A stretch of 64,000 bases of DNA from Agromyces sp. SYSU T00194 (GTDB taxonomy: Bacteria > Actinomycetota > Actinomycetes > Actinomycetales > Microbacteriaceae). The position numbers and the translations under genes are program-made. Shown here one piece after another: positions 15,984-24,707 of the stretch. The stretch covers positions 2,480,001-2,544,000 of the forward strand of contig NZ_JBEPJZ010000001.1 of the NCBI RefSeq assembly GCF_040496035.1. Reading direction: 5' to 3'. How positions within the stretch are numbered: the stretch's first letter is position 1; every line of letters begins with the position of its first letter. The notes under the pieces were generated by a model, which was given only the letters and a program-made list of their open reading frames with translations, was not told the origin of the DNA and did no database searches.

Positions 15984-18250
15984 GCGACGCGACGGGCGCG
16001 CGACGCAGGCTGCGGTGGTGGGCGTTCCCCCTGCTCGGCCTCGCGGTCGCGGCGGCCGCGGTGCCGTGGTGGCCGATCTACGAGGCACGGCACCTCGCCC
16101 TCGTGATCGGCGTGGGCGCCGCGGCCGGGTTCGCGGTGGCCGCCGTCGGCGCCGTGCGCGCGTGGCCCGCGTGGGGCGTGCTCCTGGGATGCCTCGGCGC
16201 CTACCTCGTGGTCGGGGTCCCGCTCGCGGTGCCGGGCGCCGCGTTCGCCGGCGTGCTGCCGACCCCCGCGGGCATCGTGGAGCTGATCGCCGGGACGGCG
16301 CTGTCGTGGTCGCGCCTGGTGACGATCGTGCTCCCGGTGGGCACCTACCAGGCGCTGCTCGTGCCCGCGCTGCTCAGCGCCCTGGCGTCGTCGGCCGGAG
16401 CGATGAGCATCGCGCTGCGCACGGCACGCCCGGCGCTCGCGGTGCTGCCTCCGATCGGGATGTTCCTCGCCGGCATCCTCCTGGGTCCCCGGTCGAGCGA
16501 CTGGGGCGTCGCGGGGGGCGTCGGCATGGTCGTCGCGACCCTCGCCTGGCTGGTCGCCGTGCGGCGCCTCCCGGGGGCCGAGGACGCCGCACGGCGTGGC
16601 GTCTCCGCGCGTCGGGTGGCGGGCGCCGTCGCGCTCGGCACCGCCGCGGTGGTGCTCGGCACGGGTGCGGCCGTGGCGATCGCGCCCGCAGCGCAGCGGG
16701 AGGTCGTGCGCGCCCATGTGCAGCAGCCGTTCGACCCGCGCGAGGCCGACAGCCCGCTCGCGGCGTTCCGCGCCTGGCAGCGTCCCGAGCGGGCCGACCA
16801 GCCGATGCTCGCCGTGCGCGGTCTCGAGCCGGGCGAGCGACTGCGGGTGGCCGTGCTCGACACGTACGACGGGATCGTCTTCACCGTCGGCGGCGCGGAC
16901 GGCGCGGAGGCATCCGGCTCCTTCACCCGCCTGCCCTACCGGCTCGAGCAGGACGCGCCGTCGGACCGCGAGCGCGACCTCGAGGTGCGCGTGCTCGGCT
17001 ACGAGGGCATCTGGGTGCCCGGCGTGGGACCGATCGAGTCGATCGCGTTCGCGGGCGACCGGGCGGAGTCGCTCGGCGCGACGTTCTTCTACAACGACGC
17101 CACCGGGACGGCGGCGATCACCGAGGGCCTGCGGCGGGGCGACGAGTACCGGGCGGTCGCGTACGCCGTCGCCGACGCCGACGACGTGGCGGCGCTCCGG
17201 CCGGGGCAGGCGGTGCTCCCCGCCACTCCCGCGCTGCCCGAGGGCCTGGACCGGCTGCTCGATCGGTACGCGCCGGCCTCCGAGTCGCCCGGGGAGCGGC
17301 TCGCGGGAGCCGTCGCGGGCCTGCGGGCCGACGGGTACGTGAGCCACGGGATCTCCCCGGACGAGCCGGCCAGCCGGTCGGGCCATTCGGCCGACCGGCT
17401 CACGCAGCTCGCGACCGACCGGCCGATGCTCGGCGACGCCGAGCAGTACGCCGTCGCCGCGGCGCTGATGGCGCGCGAGATCGGGTTCCCCGCGCGCGTG
17501 GTGATGGGCTTCGACCCGGGGGTCGACGCCCGCGCCGAGTCGGGGACGACCCAGGTCGCGGGCGCGGACATGTCGGCATGGATCGAGGTGCAGGACGCCG
17601 ACGGCACCTGGCTCGCGATCGACCCGAACCCCGCGCCGCGACCGGTCCCGGAGGCGGAGCCCGACGAGCCGACGGTGGTCTCGCGCCCGCAGTCGGTGCT
17701 GCCCCCGCCCGCGGCGCGGACGCCGGTGGAGCGTACCGTTCCCGAGCCCGAAGCCGCCGACGACGCATCCGACGACGACCCCTCGCCGTTCCTCGACGCG
17801 CTGTTCGCGATCCTGCGGGTCGGCGGGTGGGCCCTGTTGGTCCTCGCGCTGCTCGCGAGCCCGTTCCTCGCCGTGATCGGTGCGAAACTGCGTCGGCGAC
17901 GACTGCGGCGCACCGCGCCGAGCCCGGGGGAGCGGGTCGCGCAGGGGTGGAACGAGTTCGCGGACGCGGCGAGCGACTTCGGGTACGCCGTGCCGGCCGC
18001 GGCGACGTGCTCGGAGCAGGCGGCTGCCGTCGGCGGCATGCCCGCGCTGGTCGTCGCGTCGGCGGTCGAGCGGTCGCTGTTCGCGCCGGACGGACCGGAC
18101 GACGCCCAGGCGACCGCGGTGTGGAGCGCGGTCGACGCCGCGCGCGAACGGATCGCGGCCCGTCGTGGGCCGTGGCGCCGGCTGCGGGCGGCGGTGTCGC
18201 TGTCGAGCTTCTCGCGCCAGGCGCGGCTGCGACGCGAGGAGCAGGCGTGA
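15980..18250 (+). CDS. transglutaminase-like membrane protein lacking the catalytic Cys and His
   Basis: 756 residues: several N-terminal membrane helices (within about 1-230), an outside transglutaminase-core domain (about 440-560), a Pro-rich linker, one more helix (about 612-635) and a cytoplasmic DUF4129-like tail. In active relatives the core reads G-x-C-E-Q-F-A; here it is GDAEQYA, with Ala at residue 487. The usual HAWVE is SAWIE, with Ser at 532. Only the third residue, D548 in AIDPNP, is kept. It is therefore predicted not to be an active transglutaminase or protease, but a binding or structural module for MoxR-DUF58. Reading the bases directly confirms both substitutions. Confidence 0.9.
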   Translation: MSDATGARRRLRWWAFPLLGLAVAAAAVPWWPIYEARHLALVIGVGAAAGFAVAAVGAVRAWPAWGVLLGCLGAYLVVGVPLAVPGAAFAGVLPTPAGIVELIAGTALSWSRLVTIVLPVGTYQALLVPALLSALASSAGAMSIALRTARPALAVLPPIGMFLAGILLGPRSSDWGVAGGVGMVVATLAWLVAVRRLPGAEDAARRGVSARRVAGAVALGTAAVVLGTGAAVAIAPAAQREVVRAHVQQPFDPREADSPLAAFRAWQRPERADQPMLAVRGLEPGERLRVAVLDTYDGIVFTVGGADGAEASGSFTRLPYRLEQDAPSDRERDLEVRVLGYEGIWVPGVGPIESIAFAGDRAESLGATFFYNDATGTAAITEGLRRGDEYRAVAYAVADADDVAALRPGQAVLPATPALPEGLDRLLDRYAPASESPGERLAGAVAGLRADGYVSHGISPDEPASRSGHSADRLTQLATDRPMLGDAEQYAVAAALMAREIGFPARVVMGFDPGVDARAESGTTQVAGADMSAWIEVQDADGTWLAIDPNPAPRPVPEAEPDEPTVVSRPQSVLPPPAARTPVERTVPEPEAADDASDDDPSPFLDALFAILRVGGWALLVLALLASPFLAVIGAKLRRRRLRRTAPSPGERVAQGWNEFADAASDFGYAVPAAATCSEQAAAVGGMPALVVASAVERSLFAPDGPDDAQATAVWSAVDAARERIAARRGPWRRLRAAVSLSSFSRQARLRREEQA

Positions 18251-18786
18251 CGTGCCGCATCTGCGGTTCGGCGATGCCGCCCGGTGCGCTGTTCTGCGGC
18301 GGGTGCGGCAGCGCCGCCGGTGCGACCCCGGAGTCGCGGCGGCGACGGGACCACCGTGCCGACGACACGACGGCGCTCGTGCGCCTGCGGACCACGGGGG
18401 TGGTGAGCGTGCCGATCGGCGAGGCTCCCGCGCCGGCCGCGGGCGCCAGCGACGCATCCACCGTCTTCGCGCTCACGTTCGACGCCGGTGAGCTGCGTCA
18501 CGTGCGTGGCTCGGGGCTCATCGGCCGACGGCCCGTGGCCGCGGACGACGAGCGGATCGACCTCCTGGTCGCGATCGACGACCCGGAGCGTACGGTGTCG
18601 AGGACGCACCTCGAGTTCGGCGCGGTGGACGGGCAGCTCTGGGTCGCGGACCGCGGCTCGTCGAACGGCACCTGGGTGCGGCTCCCGCGCGGTGCCGGCG
18701 TGGTGCGCTGCGAGCCGGGCCGGCGCGTCTCCGTGCCGCGCGGGGGACGCGTCGACCTCGCCGGCCGCTGGTTCACGGTCGGCTGA
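18247..18786 (+). CDS. zinc-ribbon plus FHA-domain protein
   Basis: 179 residues from GTG overlapping the previous stop. The N-terminus is a four-Cys zinc ribbon (CRIC...CGGC, residues 3-20). A Thr-containing linker with DDTTALVRLR could be the kinase's phosphosite. The C-terminal FHA domain (about 85-179) carries GLIGRRP, SRTHLEF and GSSNGTW. Proteins with an N-terminal phospho-Thr motif and a C-terminal FHA domain (GarA/FhaA type) switch partners on phosphorylation; that behaviour is inferred here, not seen. It is the last gene of the overlapping run; two hairpins follow before the ATPase gene. Confidence 0.88.
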   Translation: MTCRICGSAMPPGALFCGGCGSAAGATPESRRRRDHRADDTTALVRLRTTGVVSVPIGEAPAPAAGASDASTVFALTFDAGELRHVRGSGLIGRRPVAADDERIDLLVAIDDPERTVSRTHLEFGAVDGQLWVADRGSSNGTWVRLPRGAGVVRCEPGRRVSVPRGGRVDLAGRWFTVG

Positions 18787-18806
18787 GGCGTCTCGCGCGT
18801 CCTCCA

Positions 18807-18870
18807 CATCCGCACGGCGGCAGGCGGCGGATGCGGTGTGCCGGCGCGCGGCCGGCCGATCGCCCGGCCG
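18807..18870 (+). terminator. two hairpins between the zinc-ribbon/FHA gene and the EccC-like gene
   Basis: CATCCGC (18807-18813) pairs with GCGGATG (18827-18833), and CGGCCGG (18849-18855) pairs with CCGGCCG (18864-18870). No U-tract follows, which is common in high-GC actinobacteria. A TGGACT hexamer (18875-18880) six bases before the next GTG suggests fresh, leaderless initiation. Confidence 0.4.
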
Positions 18871-18886
18871 GGGCTGGACTGGTCGG

Positions 18887-21712
18887 GTGCCCGAACCCGC
18901 GCTGCGCCTGCCCCCGGCCCCTCGTCCCGCGACGCGAACCCCGTTCCCCGTCCTCGCGACGGCGGCTCCCGTCGTCGGTTCCGTCGTGCTCTGGGCCATG
19001 ACCGGCTCGCCGTACGCGCTCGTGTTCGCGGCGCTCGGGCCGCTCGTGGCGATCGCCGGGGTGCTCGACCGGGGGCGTGGCTCCCGGCGTGCGGCCCGAC
19101 GTGCGGCCTCCGAACGCGAGCGCGAGCTCGAACGGGTGGGCCGGGAGGTCGCATCGGCGCACGAGCTGGAGCGTCGCGCGAGCTGGCGTGCGGATCCCGG
19201 GGCGCGCGCCGTGCTCGACGGCACCGCGGCGCGGCTGCGCTGGACGGCGTCGTCGTCGACCCGGGTCGTGGTGGGACCGGGCGAGTCGCCGAGCGCCCTG
19301 CGGCTCGACGGCGACGCGGACGACGACGCCGCGCGCGCGGTCGTGGTGGCGGCGGCCACGCTGCGCGACGCGCCGGTCGTCGTCGACCTCGCCGCCGGCG
19401 TCGCGCTGGTCGGCCCCCCGGTGCCGGCCCGCGCCCTCGCGCGTGCACTCGTCGTGCAGGCCTGCTTCGCGGGCGCGCCCGGGACCCTGGCCGTGGAGCT
19501 GCCCGCCACCCGGGCATGGGCGTGGGGCGCACGCCTGCCGCATCGCGCGCCCGGCGCGGCGGCGCGCCTGCGCGTGGTCGATGGGCCGACGCCCGGGGCG
19601 GCACACGGCGCGGGGGTGGCCGAACTCGTGCTCGCCGACCGGCGCGACGGACTCGACCGGCCGGTCGGCGCGGTCGTCGTGCTCGAGGGTCCCGCGCGCG
19701 CAACGGTCGTGCGGGCCGACGGCGAGGTGCACCCGTGCGTGCCGGTGCTCCTCGGCGAGCCGGAGGCGCTGGCGTGGGCGGACGCGCTCGGCGCCGCGCA
19801 TCCGCCCGACGGCGGCGCCGGTGCGCCCGTGCCCTTCGACGCCGCGCAGGTCGGCGGCGAGGGCCTCGTCGCCCGCATCGGCGCGTCGCCCGACGGGCCC
19901 GCGGAGCTCGACCTCGCCGCGGCACCGCACGCCCTCGTCGCGGGGACCACCGGCAGCGGCAAGAGCGCGTTCCTCGTCGCCTGGGCGTGCGCGCTGGCGG
20001 CGTCGCGCCCGCCGGCCGAGGTCGCGCTCGTGCTCGTCGACTTCAAGGGTGCCGCGGCGTTCGGCCCGCTCCTGGGGCTGCCCCACGTGGCGGGCGTGTT
20101 CACCGACCTGGACGAGGCCGCCGCCCGCCGCATGGTGCGCAGCCTCGGCGCCGAGGTGCTGCGCCGCGAGTCCGTGCTGCGACGTGCGGGCGCGCCCGGG
20201 GTCGAGGCGCTGCCCCCGGGCACGGAGCCGCGCCTGGTCGTGATCGTCGACGAGTACCAGGCGCTCGCGCGGCGCATCCCCGAGGTCGTCGCGGTGTTCG
20301 AGGACCTCGCCGCGCGCGGGCGCTCGCTCGGCATCCACCTCGTGCTCGGCGCGCAGCGACCGAGCGCGGCGATCGGGGAGGGCATCCGCGCCAACTGCGG
20401 GGTGCGCGTGTGCCTGCGCGTGATCGATCCGGCCGAGAGCAGGTCCATGCTCGGCACGGCGGATGCCGCCGTGCTGTCGCCGGACGCGCCCGGGCGGGGC
20501 TACCTCGATCGCGGGGACGGCCGCGTGGTCCCGTTCCGCGCGGCACTCGTCGCGCCGGGCGACATCGCGGACATCGGCAGGCGGCACGCCGGCGCCCCGG
20601 TCCCGCCCGCCCCCTGGGCGCCGCCCCTGCCGGATGCCGTGACGTCCGCCGACGTCGCCGCGGCGGGCGCCGCAGGGGCGCGGAGCGACCACGTGGTGCT
20701 CGGCCTCGTCGACGACCTCGACCGCCAGCGGCACGCGGTCGCGGCCTGGGACCCGGGCGCGGGCGCGCTGCTGGTCGTCGGTGGCGTCGCGAGCGGCCGC
20801 ACCGGAGTGCTCGCCACGGTCTCGGCGGGACTCGCGCGGCACCGGAGCGTGCGCCGCCTGTCGGCGTCGGTGCCGCGCAGCCGGGTCTGGGACGTGCTGC
20901 ACGAGCCCGGCGATCCGGGGCGCGTCGCGGTCGTGATCGACGACCTCGACGACCTGTTCGACGACTGGCCCGAGGAGTACCGCGTCGCCGGTGCGCAGGC
21001 GCTCGAGCGGCTGCTGCGCACCAGGTCGATCCCGGTGGCGGCGAGCGCCCGGCGACTCGCGGCCGCGCCCGGCGCCGCCCGCATCGCTCCGCTGTTCCGG
21101 GAGACCCTGCTGCTGCGGCAGCCGACCGCGGCGGACGTGCGGCAGGCGGGCGGCGACCCCGCACTGTGGCACGCGGACGCGCCGCCGGGCGGCGGCCAGT
21201 GGCGGGGGCTCGCGTTCCGGGCCCTGCGCCTCGACGCGGCGCCGGGCGCCGACGCGGGCGCCCCGGCCGACGGCACGATGCGCGGCCGCCACGTGCGAGC
21301 CCGGGGGCGCGTCGAGGCGCCGGGGGACGCGACGATCCCGCCCAGGGGCACCGCGTTCGCGTGCAGCGACGCACCGCGCGCCTTCGCCGAGCGGTGGCGG
21401 CGGGCGACGGGCGGCACGGCCGTGCAGCTCGACCCCGCCGACCCCCGCTCGCGCACGGTCCCGGTGGAGTGCTCCCCGCACGAGGCGCGGCTCGTCGTGG
21501 GCGACGCGGCCGCCTGGTCGGCGTGCTGGGCGCTGGTCGCGGGTCGCCGTGAGGAGGTCGTGCTGCTCGCCGACGGCGGGCACGCGAACCTGCGCGCGCT
21601 CACGGGCGAGCGTGCGCTGCCGCCACTGCTCGATCCCGGCGTCGCGGCGCTCTGGTGCAGGGAACCCGGTCGGCCGGTACGTCGCGTCGCCTGGGACGCG
21701 GACGCCCGCTGA
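18887..21712 (+). CDS. FtsK/SpoIIIE-type ATPase resembling EccC of type VII secretion
   Basis: 941 residues from GTG 18887. Two membrane helices near residues 18-60 are followed by an EccC-like layout. The first ATPase domain is intact: Walker A GTTGSGKS (K359), DFKGAAAF (D385) and Walker B VIVDEYQAL (D455-E456). A second, degenerate ATPase domain has G632-x4-G637-R-T, Arg 638 replacing the Walker lysine, and a Walker B-like VVIDDLDD near 683. EccC proteins power export of WXG100 substrates, but no eccB, eccD, eccE, mycP or WXG100 gene is visible in this window. It may be a divergent export motor or an FtsK-like pump serving the surface system upstream. Confidence 0.88.
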   Translation: MPEPALRLPPAPRPATRTPFPVLATAAPVVGSVVLWAMTGSPYALVFAALGPLVAIAGVLDRGRGSRRAARRAASERERELERVGREVASAHELERRASWRADPGARAVLDGTAARLRWTASSSTRVVVGPGESPSALRLDGDADDDAARAVVVAAATLRDAPVVVDLAAGVALVGPPVPARALARALVVQACFAGAPGTLAVELPATRAWAWGARLPHRAPGAAARLRVVDGPTPGAAHGAGVAELVLADRRDGLDRPVGAVVVLEGPARATVVRADGEVHPCVPVLLGEPEALAWADALGAAHPPDGGAGAPVPFDAAQVGGEGLVARIGASPDGPAELDLAAAPHALVAGTTGSGKSAFLVAWACALAASRPPAEVALVLVDFKGAAAFGPLLGLPHVAGVFTDLDEAAARRMVRSLGAEVLRRESVLRRAGAPGVEALPPGTEPRLVVIVDEYQALARRIPEVVAVFEDLAARGRSLGIHLVLGAQRPSAAIGEGIRANCGVRVCLRVIDPAESRSMLGTADAAVLSPDAPGRGYLDRGDGRVVPFRAALVAPGDIADIGRRHAGAPVPPAPWAPPLPDAVTSADVAAAGAAGARSDHVVLGLVDDLDRQRHAVAAWDPGAGALLVVGGVASGRTGVLATVSAGLARHRSVRRLSASVPRSRVWDVLHEPGDPGRVAVVIDDLDDLFDDWPEEYRVAGAQALERLLRTRSIPVAASARRLAAAPGAARIAPLFRETLLLRQPTAADVRQAGGDPALWHADAPPGGGQWRGLAFRALRLDAAPGADAGAPADGTMRGRHVRARGRVEAPGDATIPPRGTAFACSDAPRAFAERWRRATGGTAVQLDPADPRSRTVPVECSPHEARLVVGDAAAWSACWALVAGRREEVVLLADGGHANLRALTGERALPPLLDPGVAALWCREPGRPVRRVAWDADAR

Positions 21713-21742
21713 ACGCCGCCGCCCGGTCGCCCGAGGCGCGGG

Positions 21743-22732
21743 TCAGACGGTCGCGCGGATCGCGCCGACGCGGCTGCCGCCGCCGAGCACCCAGAGGTCG
21801 AGCTCCATGGCGACCTCGTCGACCGCGTCCTGGCTGAGCGCACCCGCCTCGGCGAGCAGGCGCAGCGCGACGATCGTCGACGCGCGCCGGCTGCCGTCGA
21901 GCACCTTCAGCGCCGTCGTCGTGCCGTCGGGCGCGGTCATGACCATCACGCCCTCGGCGCCGTGCTTGGCGAACACGCCGAGCCGGTCGATCGCGACCGA
22001 GTCCGGCTGCCCGGGCCCGGCGACCACCCAGCCGTTCGCGCGCACGGCCTCGGTGAGGGCGCTCGCCTCACGGTAGAGCGCGAACGGGGAGGACGACGAG
22101 GCGGTCGTGATGCGCTGGATGCCGCGCGCGAGGCCCTCGATCGACAGGGCGTGCACGGGCACGCCGCAGCCGTCGATGCCGGTCGCGGCGGGACGCTCCC
22201 CGGTGAGGCGCTCGACGACGTCGAGGACGCGGCGCTGCACCGGGTGCTCCGGGTCGAGGTACCCCTCGAGCGGCCAGTCGTTGGCGGCGCAGGCGAGCAG
22301 CATGGCCGCGTGCTTGCCCGAGCAGTTCATGGTGATGCGCTCGGGACCGCCACCGGCGCGGGCCAGCTGGTCGCGCGCGGCGGAGTCCAGCGGGCGCTCG
22401 GGCGGGCACGCGAGCATCGAGGCCGGGATGCCGGCGCGGCCCAGCAGCCCGCGGACGAGGGCGACGTGCCCCGCCGTGCCCGTGTGGCTCGCGGTGGCGA
22501 TGGCCGCGTCCTCCCCGCGCAGCGTGACGCCCGCCGACATGACGGCCACGGCCTGGAAGGGCTTCAGGCTCGACCGCGGGAAGATCGGGGTGACGATGTC
22601 GCCGAGGGTGCGGACGACGTCGCCGTCGGGGGAGAGCACGACGGCGGAGCCGGAGTGACGTGATTCGATGAAACCGCTCCGTTCGACGACGGCCAGTTCG
22701 ACCGCGTGTGCGACGCTGAAGGTGCCCGGCAC
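21743..22732 (-). CDS. asparaginase, Rhizobium type II-like (PF06089 family)
   Basis: 329 residues, start GTG. Motifs of the thermolabile asparaginase family are intact: RSSLKPFQ, SHTGTAGH, NCSGKHAAM and DGCGVPV, the SxxK and Cys/Lys residues thought to form the active site. It hydrolyses L-asparagine to aspartate and ammonia. It follows gabT by three bases on the same strand, so the two form an operon for amino-acid catabolism. Unrelated to the E. coli AnsA/AnsB fold. Confidence 0.9.
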   Translation of the reverse strand: MPGTFSVAHAVELAVVERSGFIESRHSGSAVVLSPDGDVVRTLGDIVTPIFPRSSLKPFQAVAVMSAGVTLRGEDAAIATASHTGTAGHVALVRGLLGRAGIPASMLACPPERPLDSAARDQLARAGGGPERITMNCSGKHAAMLLACAANDWPLEGYLDPEHPVQRRVLDVVERLTGERPAATGIDGCGVPVHALSIEGLARGIQRITTASSSSPFALYREASALTEAVRANGWVVAGPGQPDSVAIDRLGVFAKHGAEGVMVMTAPDGTTTALKVLDGSRRASTIVALRLLAEAGALSQDAVDEVAMELDLWVLGGGSRVGAIRATV

Positions 22733-22735
22733 GGC

Positions 22736-24115
22736 TCAGTCCAGAGCCGCGAACGCGTCGTCGAGCACCGAGAGCGCGTCGGCGATGAGCTCGTCGGTCA
22801 CGGCGAGGCTGGGCAGGAACCGCAGCACGTTGCCGAACGTGCCAGCCGAGAGGAAGAGCACGCCCTGCTGCGCGGAGGCCGCGATCAGCTGCTGCACCGC
22901 CTCGGGGTACGGCTCCTTCGTCGTCGCCGCGGTGCCGGGGCGCACGAGTTCGATCGCCTGCATCGCGCCGCGTCCGCGGATGTCGCCGATGATGTCGTAC
23001 CGCTCGCGCAGGCGCTCGAGGCCGGCCGTGAGCGCGGCCTCGATGCGCGCGCCGGCGGCGAGCAGCTCGCCCCGGTCGATGGCCTCGAACACGGCGATCG
23101 CCGCCGCGCAGGCGACCGGGTTGCCGCCGAACGTGCCGCCCAGCCCGCCGGGCTGCGACGCGTCCATGATGTCGGCGCGACCGGTGACGGCGGCCAGCGG
23201 CAGCCCGCCGGCGATGCCCTTCGCCGACAGCACGAGGTCGGGCACCCAGCCGAAGTGCTCGCTCGCGAACACGCGCCCGGTGCGGGCCATGCCGCTCTGG
23301 ATTTCGTCGGCGATCATCACGACGCCGTTGGCGGTGCACCACTCCTGCAGCGCGGGGAGGTAGCCGTCGGCGGGCACCATGAAGCCGCCCTCGCCCTGGA
23401 TGGGCTCGACCACGAGGCACGCGAGGTCGGTCGCCCCGACCGCCTTCTCGAGGTACGAGATCGTGCGCGCCGCGGCGTCCGCCCCGCTCAGCCCGTCGCG
23501 ATACGGGTAGGAGCCGGGCGCGTGGTAGACGTCGCCCGCGAGCGGGCCGTAGCCGGTCGCGTACGGGTGCGCCTTGTAGTTCATGGCCATCGTGAGGTTG
23601 GTGCGCCCGTGGTAGGCGTGGTCGAGCACGGCCACGGCGCGGCGGCGGGTGGAGCGGCGGGCGATCTTCACGCCGTTCTCGACCGCCTCGGCGCCGGAGT
23701 TCACCAGCACCGAGCGCTTGGCGAAGTCGCCGGGGGTCAGCTTCGCGAGCCACTCGGCCACCCGCACGTACTCCTCGTAGGGCGTGATGGTGAAGAGGGT
23801 GTGGATGACGTCCTGCAGTTGCCCGGCGGCGGCGGCCACGACGGATGCCTCGGTGTGGCCCACGGTCGTGACGCCGATGCCCGCGCCGAAGTCGAGGAAC
23901 CGGTTGCCGTCGACGTCCTCGAGCACCGCGCCGTTGGCGCGGGCGATGTACACCGGGAGCACGGAGGACACGCCGGCGGACACGACCGCCTCGCGTCGCG
24001 CGTGCAGTTCCTGCGACTTCGGGCCGGGGATCGCGGTGACGATCCGCCGCTCCTGCGGAATGGTGAAGACGGGTGCCGCGGCCCCGCGTCCGGGCGCGTC
24101 GATCGTGTCAGTCAT
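22736..24115 (-). CDS. gabT: 4-aminobutyrate--2-oxoglutarate transaminase
   Basis: 459 residues, class III PLP enzyme with K299 in LSAKGIAGG and IADEIQSGMARTG in the PLP-binding region. The N-terminal sequence (TIPQERRIVTAIPGPKS) is typical of actinobacterial GABA transaminases. It converts GABA and 2-oxoglutarate to succinate semialdehyde and glutamate. GABA could come from the aldehyde dehydrogenase at 3047, linking the two catabolic blocks. A TAGGCT hexamer nine bases ahead of ATG implies a very short or absent leader. Confidence 0.92.
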   Translation of the reverse strand: MTDTIDAPGRGAAAPVFTIPQERRIVTAIPGPKSQELHARREAVVSAGVSSVLPVYIARANGAVLEDVDGNRFLDFGAGIGVTTVGHTEASVVAAAAGQLQDVIHTLFTITPYEEYVRVAEWLAKLTPGDFAKRSVLVNSGAEAVENGVKIARRSTRRRAVAVLDHAYHGRTNLTMAMNYKAHPYATGYGPLAGDVYHAPGSYPYRDGLSGADAAARTISYLEKAVGATDLACLVVEPIQGEGGFMVPADGYLPALQEWCTANGVVMIADEIQSGMARTGRVFASEHFGWVPDLVLSAKGIAGGLPLAAVTGRADIMDASQPGGLGGTFGGNPVACAAAIAVFEAIDRGELLAAGARIEAALTAGLERLRERYDIIGDIRGRGAMQAIELVRPGTAATTKEPYPEAVQQLIAASAQQGVLFLSAGTFGNVLRFLPSLAVTDELIADALSVLDDAFAALD

Positions 24116-24124
24116 GGTGGCCCC

Positions 24125-24130
24125 AGCCTA
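24125..24130 (-). promoter_or_regulatory. -10 hexamer of the gabT-asparaginase operon
   Basis: TAGGCT on the minus strand ends nine bases before the gabT ATG. A leader of about two bases or none is expected. Confidence 0.5.
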
Positions 24131-24194
24131 TCGCCGCCCGGCGCCGGCGGCGGCCACGGGGCCGGCCACGGCGGCGGCGTGCGAGGATGGCCCG

Positions 24195-24671
24195 GTGAAG
24201 GACGCGCACCACTACGAGGTCGGCCTCGACTGGCTCGGCGATCGCGGCGAGGGCACCTCCCACTACCGTGCCTACGGCCGCGTCAACCGGCTCGAGGCGC
24301 ACGGCAAGCTGCATCCGATCGAGGGGTCGGCAGATCGCACCTTCCACGGCGACCGCGACCGCTGGAACCCCGAGGAACTGCTCGTCGGCGCGCTCAGCGA
24401 ATGCCACATGCTCTCGTACCTGCACGTCGCGACGAACCACGGCGTGGTCGTCGTGGGCTACACCGACCGCGCGACCGGCACCATGCGCGAGGACGGGCGC
24501 GGCGGGGGCGCGTTCACGGAGGTCGTGCTGCATCCGCGGGTGGTCGTGCGCGACGAGGGGATGGCCGAGGTGGCCGCGACGCTGCACGCCGAGGCGGCGG
24601 CGAAGTGCTTCATCGCGGCATCCGTCGCCTTCCCCGTGCGCCACGAGCCCGAGGTCGTCGTCGCGGGCTGA
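24195..24671 (+). CDS. OsmC/Ohr-family peroxiredoxin-like protein
   Basis: 158 residues from GTG 24195. The two conserved cysteines of the family are present in ALSECHMLSYLH and AAKCFIAASV, with the Arg/Glu that assist hydroperoxide reduction plausible nearby. Members reduce organic hydroperoxides using lipoylated partners or thiols; this one fits the OsmC-like general stress subgroup rather than Ohr. It is divergent from gabT. A GAGGAT hexamer six bases before GTG suggests a leaderless transcript. Confidence 0.88.
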   Translation: MKDAHHYEVGLDWLGDRGEGTSHYRAYGRVNRLEAHGKLHPIEGSADRTFHGDRDRWNPEELLVGALSECHMLSYLHVATNHGVVVVGYTDRATGTMREDGRGGGAFTEVVLHPRVVVRDEGMAEVAATLHAEAAAKCFIAASVAFPVRHEPEVVVAG

Positions 24672-24707
24672 GCGGTCCTGCCCGCCGCGACCGCGACGCG
24701 GGCCGGG

